Origin: an uncultured Serinicoccus sp.
Lineage (GTDB): Bacteria > Actinomycetota > Actinomycetes > Actinomycetales > Dermatophilaceae
NCBI RefSeq assembly: GCF_947487915.1
Contig: NZ_CANKYH010000003.1
Span: forward strand, 1 to 64,000
Length of the DNA: 64,000 bases
Reading direction: 5' to 3'
Under the pieces are notes generated by a model. That model had not been told where the DNA came from. It ran no database searches and saw only the letters and a program-made list of their open reading frames with translations. Both the position numbers and the translations under genes were made by a program. Shown here piece after piece: positions 1 to 7,695 of this stretch; the stretch's first letter is position 1, and every line of letters begins with the position of its first letter.

Positions 1-84
1 CACGAGGGGTCCGCCGACCAGTCTAGGTGCTGGGCCGGACCTGACCAAGACGGCCCGGTCGCCCGGGCCTGCCCGGCATGCGGA

Positions 85-123
85 AGGCCCCGGGTCACCG
101 GTGGAAACGGTGGCCCGGGGCCT
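85..123 (-). terminator. Hairpin downstream of tRNA-Ser(GGA)
   Basis: Two 15-base arms (85-99 and 109-123) pair with one mismatch around a 9-base loop. The hairpin begins 11 bases beyond the 3' end of the leftward tRNA-Ser. No clear U tract follows, which is common in GC-rich actinobacteria. Bases 1-84 show no recognisable gene. Confidence 0.6.
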
Positions 124-133
124 GCCCGGCTGG

Positions 134-218
134 CGGAGGATGGGGGATTTGAACCCCCGAGGGTTTTATCCCAACACGATTTCCAATCGTGCGCACTAGG
201 CCGCTATGCGAATCCTCC
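134..218 (-). tRNA. tRNA-Ser (anticodon GGA)
   Basis: The complement folds as a class II tRNA: a 7-bp acceptor stem (212-218 with 135-141), discriminator G at 134, a long variable arm and a T loop of TTCAAAT. The anticodon loop reads GGA (complement of 182-184). CCA is not encoded. It is the first of four serine tRNAs in the window. Confidence 0.95.
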
Positions 219-285
219 GCGCAGCAGAATACCCGAGGCGGTGCGAGCGGCCCAAACGCGCAGCCGGGGCGCGTCCGGTGCGTGC

Positions 286-1896
286 CTAGCGGCGGCGGGT
301 GCCGAAGACCGAGCGGGTGATCTCCCGCCCGATGACGGTGCCGGCCGAGCGCAGCATCGAGCGGAACGCGCCGGAGGAGACGACCTGCTCGAGCACGCCC
401 CCGTCCGGGTCCGGACGTCCCCCGCCGCCACCCGAGCGGCGACGCCCCGCGCCGCCCGGGGCCGGGGCCGCCTCCCGCTCCCGCCCCTGCGCCGCGGCCT
501 CGGCGGCCTCCTGCTCCTGCGCCGCCCGGGTCGCCTCCTCCATCCTGGCGGCCAGCATCTCGTGCGCGGACTCGCGGTCGAGCGCCTCGGCATACCGGCC
601 GGACAGCGAGGACCCGGCCACCAGCGTCCGCACGACCTCCTCCTCCGAGGGCCCGATGCGGGCCTGGGGGGCCCGGAGCATGGTGCGCGCGACCGGGGTC
701 GGCGCGCCCTCCTCGGACAGGACGGTGACGACCGCCTCGCCGGTGCGCAGCGAGGTCAGGACCTCGCCGAGGTCGTAGTCGCTGGTGGGGAAGGTCGACA
801 CGGTCGCCCTGAGCGCCTTGGCGTCGTTGGGGGTGTGGGCGCGCAGCGCGTGCTGCACCCGGTTGCCCAGCTGGGCGAGGATGGCGTCCGGCACGTCCGT
901 GGGGGTCTGCGTGACGAAGAAGACCCCGACGCCCTTGGACCGGATGAGGCGCACCGCCTGCTCGACGGCGTCGAGGAAGGCGTCGGAGGCGTCGTCGAAG
1001 AGCAGGTGCGCCTCGTCGAGGACGAAGACGAGGGTCGGCTTCTCCGGGTCGCCCACCTCGGGGAGGTCCTGGAAGAGCTCGGCCAGCAGCCACATGAGGA
1101 AGGTGGAGAACAGCACCGGCCGGTCCCGCACCCCGGGCAGCTCGAGCAGCGTGATGACGCCGGCCCCATCGGCGGTGGTGCGCATCAGGTCGGCGGTCTC
1201 GAACTCCGGCTCGCCGAAGAAGACGTCTCCCCCGGCCGCGGACAGGCCGATGAGCTCGCGCAGGATCACCCCGGCCGTCGACGTCGCGATGCCGCCCAGC
1301 CCCTTGAGGTCCGCCCTCCCCTCGTCGGAGATGAGGTGCTGGGTGACCGCGATGAGGTCCTCGAGGTCCAGGAGCGCCAGCCCCTGCTGGTCGGCCCAGT
1401 AGAAGATCAGGCCCAGGCTGGACTCCTGGGTCTGGTTGAGACCCAGGACCTTCGACAGCAGCGTCGGCCCGAAGGCGGTGACCGTGGCCCGCACCGGGTT
1501 GCCCGTGCCGTGCCCGCCGAGGTTGAGCAGCTCGACCGGGTATGCCTTCGCCTCCCACTCCTGGGCGAGGCCGGTCATCCGCTCCTCGATCTTGCCCCCG
1601 CCCTCGGCCGGGGTCGCCAACCCGGTGAGGTCGCCCTTGACGTCCGCGAGGAAGACCGGCACCCCGGCGTCGGAGAGCTGCTCGGCGAGCACCTGGAGCG
1701 TGACCGTCTTGCCGGTGCCGGTCGCCCCCGCGACCAGGCCGTGCCGGTTCATCGACCCCAGCGGCAGCCGGACGACCGCCTCGCTCGCCACGGCGTCCCC
1801 GTCGGGGCCGACCGCGCCGCCCAGCGTGATGCTCGGTCCGGCGAAGGCGTACGCGTCCCGGATCCGGTCGACCTGGCTGCTGCTCTGCTGGCTCAC
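286..1896 (-). CDS. HerA-like (DUF853) P-loop ATPase
   Basis: The 536-residue protein belongs to the DUF853/HerA-C-like helicase family of FtsK/HerA-type ATPases. These are widespread in actinobacteria and proteobacteria but poorly defined functionally; a role in moving or processing DNA is assumed from the fold. A Walker A motif, GATGTGKT, is at residues 57-64 and a Walker B segment, FVLDEAHLL, near residue 290. A low-complexity Ala/Glu/Gly/Arg region lies near the C terminus, which ends in the basic tail FGTRRR. The start is a GTG at 1896; the reading frame stays open far upstream, but the divergent gene at 1921 and a -10 hexamer 7 bases upstream fix this start. Transcripts would be leaderless. 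Confidence 0.85.
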   Translation of the reverse strand: MSQQSSSQVDRIRDAYAFAGPSITLGGAVGPDGDAVASEAVVRLPLGSMNRHGLVAGATGTGKTVTLQVLAEQLSDAGVPVFLADVKGDLTGLATPAEGGGKIEERMTGLAQEWEAKAYPVELLNLGGHGTGNPVRATVTAFGPTLLSKVLGLNQTQESSLGLIFYWADQQGLALLDLEDLIAVTQHLISDEGRADLKGLGGIATSTAGVILRELIGLSAAGGDVFFGEPEFETADLMRTTADGAGVITLLELPGVRDRPVLFSTFLMWLLAELFQDLPEVGDPEKPTLVFVLDEAHLLFDDASDAFLDAVEQAVRLIRSKGVGVFFVTQTPTDVPDAILAQLGNRVQHALRAHTPNDAKALRATVSTFPTSDYDLGEVLTSLRTGEAVVTVLSEEGAPTPVARTMLRAPQARIGPSEEEVVRTLVAGSSLSGRYAEALDRESAHEMLAARMEEATRAAQEQEAAEAAAQGREREAAPAPGGAGRRRSGGGGGRPDPDGGVLEQVVSSGAFRSMLRSAGTVIGREITRSVFGTRRR

Positions 1897-1920
1897 CCCC
1901 CAGACTCTAGACTGCGCGGC
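1897..1920. promoter_or_regulatory. Overlapping divergent leaderless promoters
   Basis: Only 24 bp separate the two divergent start codons. TAGACT on the + strand (1908-1913) lies 7 bases before the ATG at 1921, and TAGAGT on the - strand (1909-1904) lies 7 bases before the GTG at 1896. The two -10 hexamers share bases, so both transcripts should begin at or next to their start codons and the promoters should compete for polymerase. Confidence 0.6.
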
Positions 1921-2232
1921 ATGATCTTCAAGGGCGTCGGGGACGAGCAGCCCTACCCCCCGCACGGCCTGGACGAGCCCGGCGACTGGGCCCACCTGCC
2001 ACCCCGGATGCTGCGGCTGGACGACCTCGTGACGACGCGCTCGCAGCTGGACCTGAGGGCGCTGCTGTCCTCCGACTCCACCTTCTACGGCGACATCTTC
2101 TGCCACGTCGTCCGGTGGCGGGGCACCCTCTACCTCGAGGACGGCCTGCACCGTGCCCTGCGGGCCGCCCTCCAGGGCCGACCCGCCGTCCACGGGCGTG
2201 TCCTCGACCTCGACGGCACGGCGACTCGCTAG
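1921..2232 (+). CDS. Conserved actinobacterial protein of unknown function
   Basis: A 103-residue protein starting MIFKGVGDEQPYP. I recognise the sequence type as conserved in actinobacteria (central segment DSTFYGDIF and the LYLEDGLHRALRAALQ stretch near the C terminus) but know no established function. It has no membrane segment or signal peptide. The reading frame is open far upstream, but the ATG at 1921 is placed by the -10 hexamer 7 bases before it. The next gene, a LytR_C protein, begins 28 bp downstream, so the three genes 1921-3255 may be co-transcribed. Confidence 0.75.
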   Translation: MIFKGVGDEQPYPPHGLDEPGDWAHLPPRMLRLDDLVTTRSQLDLRALLSSDSTFYGDIFCHVVRWRGTLYLEDGLHRALRAALQGRPAVHGRVLDLDGTATR

Positions 2233-2260
2233 CCTGCTGCCCTTCGGGAAGGACTTCTGC

Positions 2261-2779
2261 GTGGGATACGTGCGCACCGCCGGCATGTCGACGGCCGCCC
2301 GCCGGGCGCGTCGTCGCGCCGCCATGGTCATGGCGGCGCTGCTCGGCGTGCTCGTGCTGGCCCTGGTCCTGGCGATGGCCTCCATGCAGGGCTGGTTCGG
2401 GATGGGCGGGGACGCCGACGAGGCCCCGGCGACGGTGGCGGCGCCGACCCCCACGCTCGCGGCGGAGGACGTCGTCGTCAACGTCTTCAACTCCACGGGC
2501 GTCGCGGGGCTGGCCGGCCGGGCGAGCGAGGGTCTGCAGGCGCGCGGGTTCACCGTCGACGGGGTGGACAACTCCGGCGCCGACCTCGAGGGCCCCGGGC
2601 AGATCATCCACGGCCCCTCCGGCCTGGAGGGTGCCCAGCTGCTGGCCGAGGCCCTCCCCCAGGAGGTGGAGCTGGTGCAGGACGAGCGCGAGGACGCGAC
2701 GCTGGACCTCGTGCTGGGCGACGCCTGGGAGGACCTGCCCGCCCCCGAGGAGCCCGAGCCGACGGGGGAGGGTCGATGA
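2261..2779 (+). CDS. LytR C-terminal domain membrane protein
   Basis: A 172-residue protein with a short basic N terminus, one transmembrane helix at about residues 20-42, an Ala/Pro-rich linker and a LytR_C domain (PF13399 type) beginning near residue 67 with VVNVFNSTGVAGLAG. LytR_C modules accompany or form part of LCP wall-polymer ligases on the outer face of the membrane; an LCP ligase is encoded at 21657. GTG 2261 was chosen because GGAAGGAC lies 8-10 bases upstream and it falls just after the preceding stop. The stop overlaps the next start by 4 bp (ATGA). The C terminus is strongly acidic. Confidence 0.75.
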   Translation: MGYVRTAGMSTAARRARRRAAMVMAALLGVLVLALVLAMASMQGWFGMGGDADEAPATVAAPTPTLAAEDVVVNVFNSTGVAGLAGRASEGLQARGFTVDGVDNSGADLEGPGQIIHGPSGLEGAQLLAEALPQEVELVQDEREDATLDLVLGDAWEDLPAPEEPEPTGEGR

Positions 2780-3255
2780 GCGCGAAGCACGAGGTGCGCG
2801 TCGAGCGCCGGGTCGAGGCCCCGGCCGGGGCGGTCTGGAAGGTCGTCACCGACCTCGACCACGCCCAGGAGCGCCTCTCCCAGGTCACCGACCTGCACGT
2901 CATCACCCCCGGCCCGTATGCCATCGGCACCGGCTGGCGCGAGACGCGCCGAATGATGGGCGCCTCGGACACCCAGGAGATCTGGGTGGTCGACAACGAC
3001 CCCGAGCGCCGGACCGAGACCGAGGCGCGCTCCGGCAACACCACCTATCGCACGGTGCTGACCCTCGAGCCGCTCGCGGAGGCCGACGCCACCCTGCTGA
3101 CGGTGCACTTCAGCGCCAGCACGCCGGACCCCCGCGCCCTCCAGCGCCTGGCGCTGCGGGTCGTCGGCCCGCTGGGGCTCAAGCTGACCGAGAAGGCGCT
3201 GCGCACCGAGCTCGACGACATCGCGGCCGCCGCCCAGGAGCTCCACGCCCGCTGA
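2776..3255 (+). CDS. SRPBCC/START-like (polyketide cyclase type) protein
   Basis: A 159-residue protein with the N-terminal pattern of the SRPBCC helix-grip superfamily: VERRVEAPAGAVWKVVTDL, followed by alternating beta strands and a long C-terminal helix. Members bind hydrophobic ligands in a central cavity; the ligand here cannot be predicted. It overlaps the LytR_C gene by 4 bp, suggesting translational coupling. No signal peptide is present, so a cytoplasmic location is expected. Confidence 0.75.
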   Translation: MSAKHEVRVERRVEAPAGAVWKVVTDLDHAQERLSQVTDLHVITPGPYAIGTGWRETRRMMGASDTQEIWVVDNDPERRTETEARSGNTTYRTVLTLEPLAEADATLLTVHFSASTPDPRALQRLALRVVGPLGLKLTEKALRTELDDIAAAAQELHAR

Positions 3256-3298
3256 GCGTGCCTGTGGACAACCTCGGCGGCGGGCCCACGATCAGCCC

Positions 3299-3304
3299 TA
3301 GGTT
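3299..3304 (+). promoter_or_regulatory. -10 element, leaderless start
   Basis: TAGGTT ends 6 bases before the ATG at 3311, so transcription should begin at the start codon. No Shine-Dalgarno sequence is visible. Confidence 0.5.
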
Positions 3305-3310
3305 CGGTCC

Positions 3311-3727
3311 ATGGACCACCTCGGAGCACCGCCGTCGACCACGCACCACCCGCCCCCGCCCCGCGGGCCGACCCTCCACCCCCCGGAGGACCTCCGTGCG
3401 GGAGTTCCTCCTGACCCTGGCTCCCCCTGGGGAGCACCACCCCTGGGGTGCGGCCCGTGGGGGCCGCCGGGCTACCAGCACCCGCGGGGCACCTCGTCCC
3501 TGGTCCTCGGGCTGCTGAGCGTGACCGTCTTCACCCCGCTCGGGCCGTTCGCCTGGGCGATGTCCCGCCGGGCGCTGCGGGAGGTGGACGCCGCCCCGGT
3601 CGTGGTCACCAACCGGGGCCAGCTGGTCGCCGCCCAGGCCATGGGGGTGGTGGCGACCGCCCTCCTCGCCGTGCTGGTGGTCACCGTCGTGGCCGCGGTG
3701 CTGGGGGTCCTGCTGCTCGCGGTCTGA
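3311..3727 (+). CDS. DUF4190 membrane protein
   Basis: A 138-residue protein with a Pro/His-rich, probably disordered N-terminal half (1-55) followed by two transmembrane helices separated by a short basic loop with MSRRALREVD. This matches the DUF4190 pattern of actinobacterial membrane proteins of unknown function. A paralogue lies at 5922-6314; the two bracket the cell-wall protein gene. It converges on that gene with only 13 bp between the stop codons and no terminator hairpin. Confidence 0.75.
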   Translation: MDHLGAPPSTTHHPPPPRGPTLHPPEDLRAGVPPDPGSPWGAPPLGCGPWGPPGYQHPRGTSSLVLGLLSVTVFTPLGPFAWAMSRRALREVDAAPVVVTNRGQLVAAQAMGVVATALLAVLVVTVVAAVLGVLLLAV

Positions 3728-3740
3728 CGTCCCGTGTCGA

Positions 3741-5705
3741 CTACCGGCCGGTGTCGACGAGCCGCACCTGCTGCAGCGCCACCGGCTGGATCGCCGCCGG
3801 ACCACCGAACGCGCCGACGTAGCCCGGCCGGCGCAGCTCCAGGCTCTGCCGGCTCTGGGTGGGCAGTCCGTCGGGGCGCACGAGCAGCATGGGGCTGCCG
3901 ACCTGGCCGGCGAGCGCGCCGCCGGCGAGGGCGTCCGGCCAGTTGCGGCCGGTGGCGACGAAGGCCATCTCCTGCGCAGCCGGGATGCGCTGCGCGACGC
4001 GGGAGGCGACGGCATACCGGTCCTTGCCGTCGAGCCTGCGGATGGTGGGCGCCGAGGCGCCGCCGAGGCCCCGGCGCAGCTGGGTGATGACGTCGCCGGA
4101 CACGGCGCCGGTGCCACCGAGCACGACGACCTCGTCCGGTCGTAGGTACCGCAGGGCGTCCATCACCGGGGCCGGCACCTCGCCGCGCTTGGTGAGGAGC
4201 AGCGGTGCGCCCTCGTAGGCCGCGGCCGCCCCGCCGGTCAGGCCGTCCGGCCAGTTGTCACCGGTCGCCAGGTAGGCCGTGGACCCTCCCTGCTCCCAGA
4301 AGGAGGAGGCCACCGCACCGGAGACGGCGTAGCGGTTGGCCCCGGTCACGCGTTCCACCCCGTCGGCGTAGCGCAGGAGCTCGTCGGCCACCCCCTTGGT
4401 CACCGCCCCGGTGCCGCCCAGCACGACGACCCGCCGCGGGTCCAGAGCCTGCAGGGCACGCACCGTCGAGGCCGGCAGGCTGTCCTTGCGGGTGAGCAGG
4501 ACGGGGCCGCCCAGGAGGCCCGCGAGCGCGGAGCCGGACAGCGCGTCGGGGAAGTTCTGGCCCGACACGACGACGACCGTGTCCGCGCCCTCGGCCCAGG
4601 ACGCGGCGATGTTGGCGGCGACGGCGTAGCGGTCGGTGCCGCTGATGCGCTCGACGACGGAGTGCCGCTGGTAGCCGGTCGTCGCGGCGGCGTCGGTGGA
4701 CAGGGAGCGCCCCGACCACGCGAGGACCGTCAGGGCGGTCGCCCAGACGTCCCCGTCGGCGTGCTCGTAGAACTCGGGCAGCGCCCCGTCGGCGTGCTGC
4801 TGCTGCAGCAGCCAGGTCATGGTGGCGTCGCGCCGCGCCGGCTCGTCGGCGTGGGTCCGGGCCATGGCGAAGCTCTGCTGGGCCAGCGCGTTGACCCCGA
4901 CGGGCAGGTCCTCGGCGAGCACCGGCGAGCTGCCGCGGGAGAGCGAGAGGTAGTCGCGGGCGCCGAGCCCGGTCGCGCGGGCCGTGCGCATGGTGTCGAC
5001 GGCCGCCATGGCCTGGGGCGTGACGGCGGTGGACCACGCCTCGACGCCGCCACCGGAGCGGATGCCTGCGGTCGTCGGGTCGGCCGCCGCGGCGACGGCG
5101 TCGACGGCGGCCTGCGGGACGGTGCCGCCGCTGCGCTTCAGGCCCATGACGCAGATGCCGGTGACGAAGACCCAGTCGTCGCCGCACCGTCCGTCGGCCA
5201 GCTCGTTCCGCAGGGCGGCCACGAGGTCGACGCCACCGAAGGACCGCGGGTTGCGGCCGGCGACGTCGACCGCGATCGCGGTGAGTCCGAGGACCACGGG
5301 GTCGGCCGCCGCCGTGGGGGCGCGACGCTCCAGCTGGCCGGTGAGGCGTTGCAGGTCGCTGGAGTGCTCCGGGCCGGCCGCACCCAGCGCGACGACGGCC
5401 AGGGCGAGTCCGTCGGTCGTCATCCGGCCGGTGCCGGCCTGGACGGTGAGCCACGCGGCCCCGCGGTCGGCGGCGGCCGCCAGGTCGGCCGCGCGCACGG
5501 CGGTCGGGGCGGGCACCTCGACGGCCGCGGGCGTCGACGCATCCGTCGGGGCGCGCACCTGGACGGCGGGCGCAGCCGGGAGCGTCAGCGCGCCGGGTCG
5601 GCTCACCTCGTCCGTCGGGGGCTCGGCGACGGCCACGAGGGGGGAGGCCAGCAGGCCCGTGGCGAGCGCCGTGACGAGGGTGCGACGCAGGGGACGACGG
5701 AGCAT
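3741..5705 (-). CDS. Secreted CWB2-repeat cell-wall protein with alpha/alpha-toroid domain
   Basis: A 654-residue protein with a signal peptide (basic MLRRPLRRT then a hydrophobic stretch, cleavage near residue 27). Residues ~70-330 resemble the alpha/alpha-toroid of squalene-cyclase/prenyltransferase-like proteins, with helical repeats and the phrases DGLALAVVAL and DVWATALTVLAWSG. Residues ~350-654 hold three putative cell-wall-binding CWB2 repeats, each with (I/V)SGTDRYA-like and VVVLGGTGAV-like elements; the third is degenerate. CWB2 repeats anchor exported proteins to the wall polymer. No catalytic residue can be assigned to the toroid, so an adhesin or structural role is as likely as an enzyme. 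A degenerate tandem repeat occupies the upstream region. Confidence 0.8.
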   Translation of the reverse strand: MLRRPLRRTLVTALATGLLASPLVAVAEPPTDEVSRPGALTLPAAPAVQVRAPTDASTPAAVEVPAPTAVRAADLAAAADRGAAWLTVQAGTGRMTTDGLALAVVALGAAGPEHSSDLQRLTGQLERRAPTAAADPVVLGLTAIAVDVAGRNPRSFGGVDLVAALRNELADGRCGDDWVFVTGICVMGLKRSGGTVPQAAVDAVAAAADPTTAGIRSGGGVEAWSTAVTPQAMAAVDTMRTARATGLGARDYLSLSRGSSPVLAEDLPVGVNALAQQSFAMARTHADEPARRDATMTWLLQQQHADGALPEFYEHADGDVWATALTVLAWSGRSLSTDAAATTGYQRHSVVERISGTDRYAVAANIAASWAEGADTVVVVSGQNFPDALSGSALAGLLGGPVLLTRKDSLPASTVRALQALDPRRVVVLGGTGAVTKGVADELLRYADGVERVTGANRYAVSGAVASSFWEQGGSTAYLATGDNWPDGLTGGAAAAYEGAPLLLTKRGEVPAPVMDALRYLRPDEVVVLGGTGAVSGDVITQLRRGLGGASAPTIRRLDGKDRYAVASRVAQRIPAAQEMAFVATGRNWPDALAGGALAGQVGSPMLLVRPDGLPTQSRQSLELRRPGYVGAFGGPAAIQPVALQQVRLVDTGR

Positions 5706-5718
5706 GGTGGCTCACTTC

Positions 5719-5813
5719 CGGGGACGAGACATGCGGCCCTCGGGGACGAGACATGCGGCCCTCGGGGACGAGGAGGGCGGCCTCCGACCTTCTGGGGACG
5801 AGAGGAGGCGGCG
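5719..5813. repeat. Degenerate 22-bp tandem repeat upstream of CWB2 gene
   Basis: Two identical adjacent 22-bp units (5719-5740, 5741-5762; core GGGGACGAGACATGCGGCC) are followed by two diverged units (5763-5784 and 5792-5813). The array starts 13 bp upstream of the start codon at 5705, so it lies in the 5' untranslated or promoter region of the leftward gene. Bases 5814-5909 hold no other recognisable feature. Confidence 0.85.
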
Positions 5814-5909
5814 TGAGCATAACGCGATGACCACGCGCGGGGCTAGAGCTCTCTGAGAGGTTTCTGTGACGGGCGTGGTCTCGCCCAGGCGGCTCCGAGG
5901 GCCGCCGGG

Positions 5910-5915
5910 TAGCCT
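5910..5915 (+). promoter_or_regulatory. -10 element, leaderless start
   Basis: TAGCCT ends 6 bases before the ATG at 5922, the same geometry as the paralogous DUF4190 gene at 3311. Confidence 0.45.
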
Positions 5916-5921
5916 CGGGGC

Positions 5922-6314
5922 ATGTACCGCTTCGAGCCCCCACCCACGCCGCAGTTCGGCGGTGGCTCCGAGCCCGTCGACCCGTATGCCGGTCCCGGGC
6001 CGGCGCGGTCGGACCGGAGACCTGCCAGCGCGCGCCCCCGCAGCACCCCCGCGGAGCCGCACCCCCGGGCCGGGACAGCCCTCATCCTCGGGATCCTGTC
6101 GGTCTGCGGCGTCGCGGTCCTCGGGCCCGTCGCCTGGGCGGTGGCCCATCTCGCGCTGCGCGAGGTCGACCGCTCCCCCTCCCCGACCCGTGGCCGCCGG
6201 CAGCTGGTGGTGGCCCGCGCGCTCGGGGTCGTCGGGTCCGTCTTCCTCGTGCTGTGGGTGCTGGCCGCCCTCGTGGTCCTCGGCCTCATCGGCCTGGCCG
6301 ACGCCGTCTCCTGA
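5922..6314 (+). CDS. DUF4190 membrane protein (paralogue)
   Basis: A 130-residue protein with a Pro-rich N-terminal half and two transmembrane helices around residues 50-70 and 95-120, joined by a loop with HLALREVDRS that matches the paralogue at 3311 (SRRALREVD). Function is unknown. It probably arose by duplication with the 3311 gene, now separated by the CWB2 gene. It ends at a strong hairpin shared with the tRNA on the other strand. Confidence 0.75.
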   Translation: MYRFEPPPTPQFGGGSEPVDPYAGPGPARSDRRPASARPRSTPAEPHPRAGTALILGILSVCGVAVLGPVAWAVAHLALREVDRSPSPTRGRRQLVVARALGVVGSVFLVLWVLAALVVLGLIGLADAVS

Positions 6315-6333
6315 CCGGCGGCCCCGAGCACCA

Positions 6334-6366
6334 GAGAACCCCCGGACCGGTGGTCCGGGGGTTCTC
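6334..6366. terminator. Bidirectional terminator hairpin
   Basis: Perfect 15-base arms (6334-6348 and 6352-6366) flank the loop GGT. It lies between the + strand DUF4190 gene and the - strand tRNA-Ser(CGA) and can serve both. Confidence 0.85.
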
Positions 6367-6388
6367 CTGCGCGTCGATGACGACACCG

Positions 6389-6475
6389 CGGTGGCGGTGG
6401 GATTTGAACCCACGGTGGACTTGCGCCCACACACGCTTTCGAGGCGTGCTCCTTAGGCCGCTCGGACACGCCACC
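6389..6475 (-). tRNA. tRNA-Ser (anticodon CGA)
   Basis: The complement forms a class II tRNA: acceptor GGTGGCG/CGCCACC, discriminator G at 6389, a long variable arm, T loop TTCAAAT and anticodon CGA. CCA is not encoded. tadA follows 50 bp upstream on the same strand. Confidence 0.95.
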
Positions 6476-6524
6476 GCCGATGAGGCTACCCGACGAGCCG
6501 GGCCCACCCCAAACAGTCTCCCCG

Positions 6525-7031
6525 TCACCGGCGGTCGGCGAAGAAGGTGGTGAGCAGCGCCGCGCACTCCTCCTCCAGCACCCCGCCGACCACCTCGACC
6601 CGGTGCAGCGAGCGGCGGTCCCGGGGCAGGTCCCACACCGACCCGCACGCCCCGGCCTTGTCGTCCCAGGCCCCGAAGACCACCCGGTCGACCCGGGCGA
6701 GCACGGCCGCCCCGGCACACATCGCGCACGGCTCCAGGGTCACGACGAGCGAGCACCCGTCCAGCCGCCAGGACCCGAGGCCGGCGCCGGCCTCACGCAG
6801 GGCCGCGACCTCCGCGTGCCCGGTCGGGTCGTGCTCCAGCTCGCGCACGTTGCGTCCCCGTCCGACCACCCGCCCGTCGGCGTCGACGACGACCGCCCCG
6901 ACGGGCACGTCACCGGACTCCCCCACCGCCCGGGCCTGCGCGAGCGCCTCGGCGACCCAGTCGGCATACCTCCCCGGGCCCCACGCCGCGTCCGCCAGGG
7001 GTGCGGGCGGGGTGTCGGGCACGTCGGTCAC
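6525..7031 (-). CDS. tadA: tRNA adenosine(34) deaminase
   Basis: A 168-residue cytidine-deaminase-fold enzyme that converts A34 to inosine in tRNA-Arg(ACG). The zinc site is complete: HAE at residues 72-74 (His ligand and catalytic Glu) and PCAMC at 101-105 (two Cys ligands). The only recognisable substrate, tRNA-Arg(ACG), is encoded at 18159-18231. The start is GTG 7031, divergent from upp with 17 bp between start codons; a weak -10-like CAGACT on the - strand lies 7 bases upstream, again implying a leaderless transcript. Confidence 0.93.
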   Translation of the reverse strand: MTDVPDTPPAPLADAAWGPGRYADWVAEALAQARAVGESGDVPVGAVVVDADGRVVGRGRNVRELEHDPTGHAEVAALREAGAGLGSWRLDGCSLVVTLEPCAMCAGAAVLARVDRVVFGAWDDKAGACGSVWDLPRDRRSLHRVEVVGGVLEEECAALLTTFFADRR

Positions 7032-7035
7032 GTCC

Positions 7036-7041
7036 TAGAGT
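7036..7041 (+). promoter_or_regulatory. upp -10 element, leaderless start
   Basis: TAGAGT ends 7 bases before the ATG of upp at 7049. It overlaps the presumed promoter of the divergent tadA gene. Confidence 0.55.
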
Positions 7042-7048
7042 CTGGCGT

Positions 7049-7687
7049 ATGCGCGTCCTCGTTGCCGACCACCCGCTCATCGCCCACAAGCTGACCTACC
7101 TGCGCGACCGGAGGACCGACACCCCGACCTTCCGCCGCCTGGCGGACGAGCTGGTGACGCTGCTCGCCTACGAGGCGACCCGCGAGGTGCGGGTCTCGCC
7201 GTTCGAGATCGAGACGCCGGTGGCGGCGACGACGGGCATCCACCTGGCCACGCCCAAGCCGCTCGTCGTCCCGATCCTGCGGGCCGGGCTGGGGATGCTG
7301 GACGGCATGATGCGGATGCTGCCGACCGCCGAGGTCGGGTTCCTGGGGATGGTCCGCAACGAGGAGACCCTCGAGGCGCACACCTACGCCAACCGGCTCC
7401 CGGACGACCTCGACCGGCGGCAGTGCTACGTCCTCGACCCGATGCTCGCGACCGGGGGGACCCTCATCGCGGCCATCCGCTATCTCGTGGAGCGCGGCGC
7501 CGACGACATCACCGCCATCACGCTGCTCTCGGCGCCGGAGGGGATCGAAAAGGTCCAGGCCGGGCTGGCCGACGTCGAGCCCCCCATCACCCTGGTGACC
7601 GGAGCCATCGACGAGCGCCTCAACGAGCAGGGCTACATCGTGCCGGGGCTCGGCGACGCCGGCGACCGGCTCTACGGCGTGGTCTGA
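7049..7687 (+). CDS. upp: Uracil phosphoribosyltransferase
   Basis: A 212-residue enzyme of the usual family length that makes UMP from uracil and PRPP (pyrimidine salvage). The PRPP-binding motif DPMLATGGT is at residues 130-138, and the C terminus has the uracil-binding [18 protein letters not shown] 7049 was chosen over an upstream in-frame ATG because it gives the family N terminus ([14 protein letters not shown]) and has a -10 element 7 bases upstream. Confidence 0.95.
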   Translation: MRVLVADHPLIAHKLTYLRDRRTDTPTFRRLADELVTLLAYEATREVRVSPFEIETPVAATTGIHLATPKPLVVPILRAGLGMLDGMMRMLPTAEVGFLGMVRNEETLEAHTYANRLPDDLDRRQCYVLDPMLATGGTLIAAIRYLVERGADDITAITLLSAPEGIEKVQAGLADVEPPITLVTGAIDERLNEQGYIVPGLGDAGDRLYGVV

Positions 7688-7695
7688 GGGCAGGT

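Noticed and set aside
286..3246. A 986-residue fusion on the - strand
   Set aside because: The upstream ~450 residues are antisense to three well-supported + strand genes and are low complexity; the ATPase homology starts only at the GTG at 1896.
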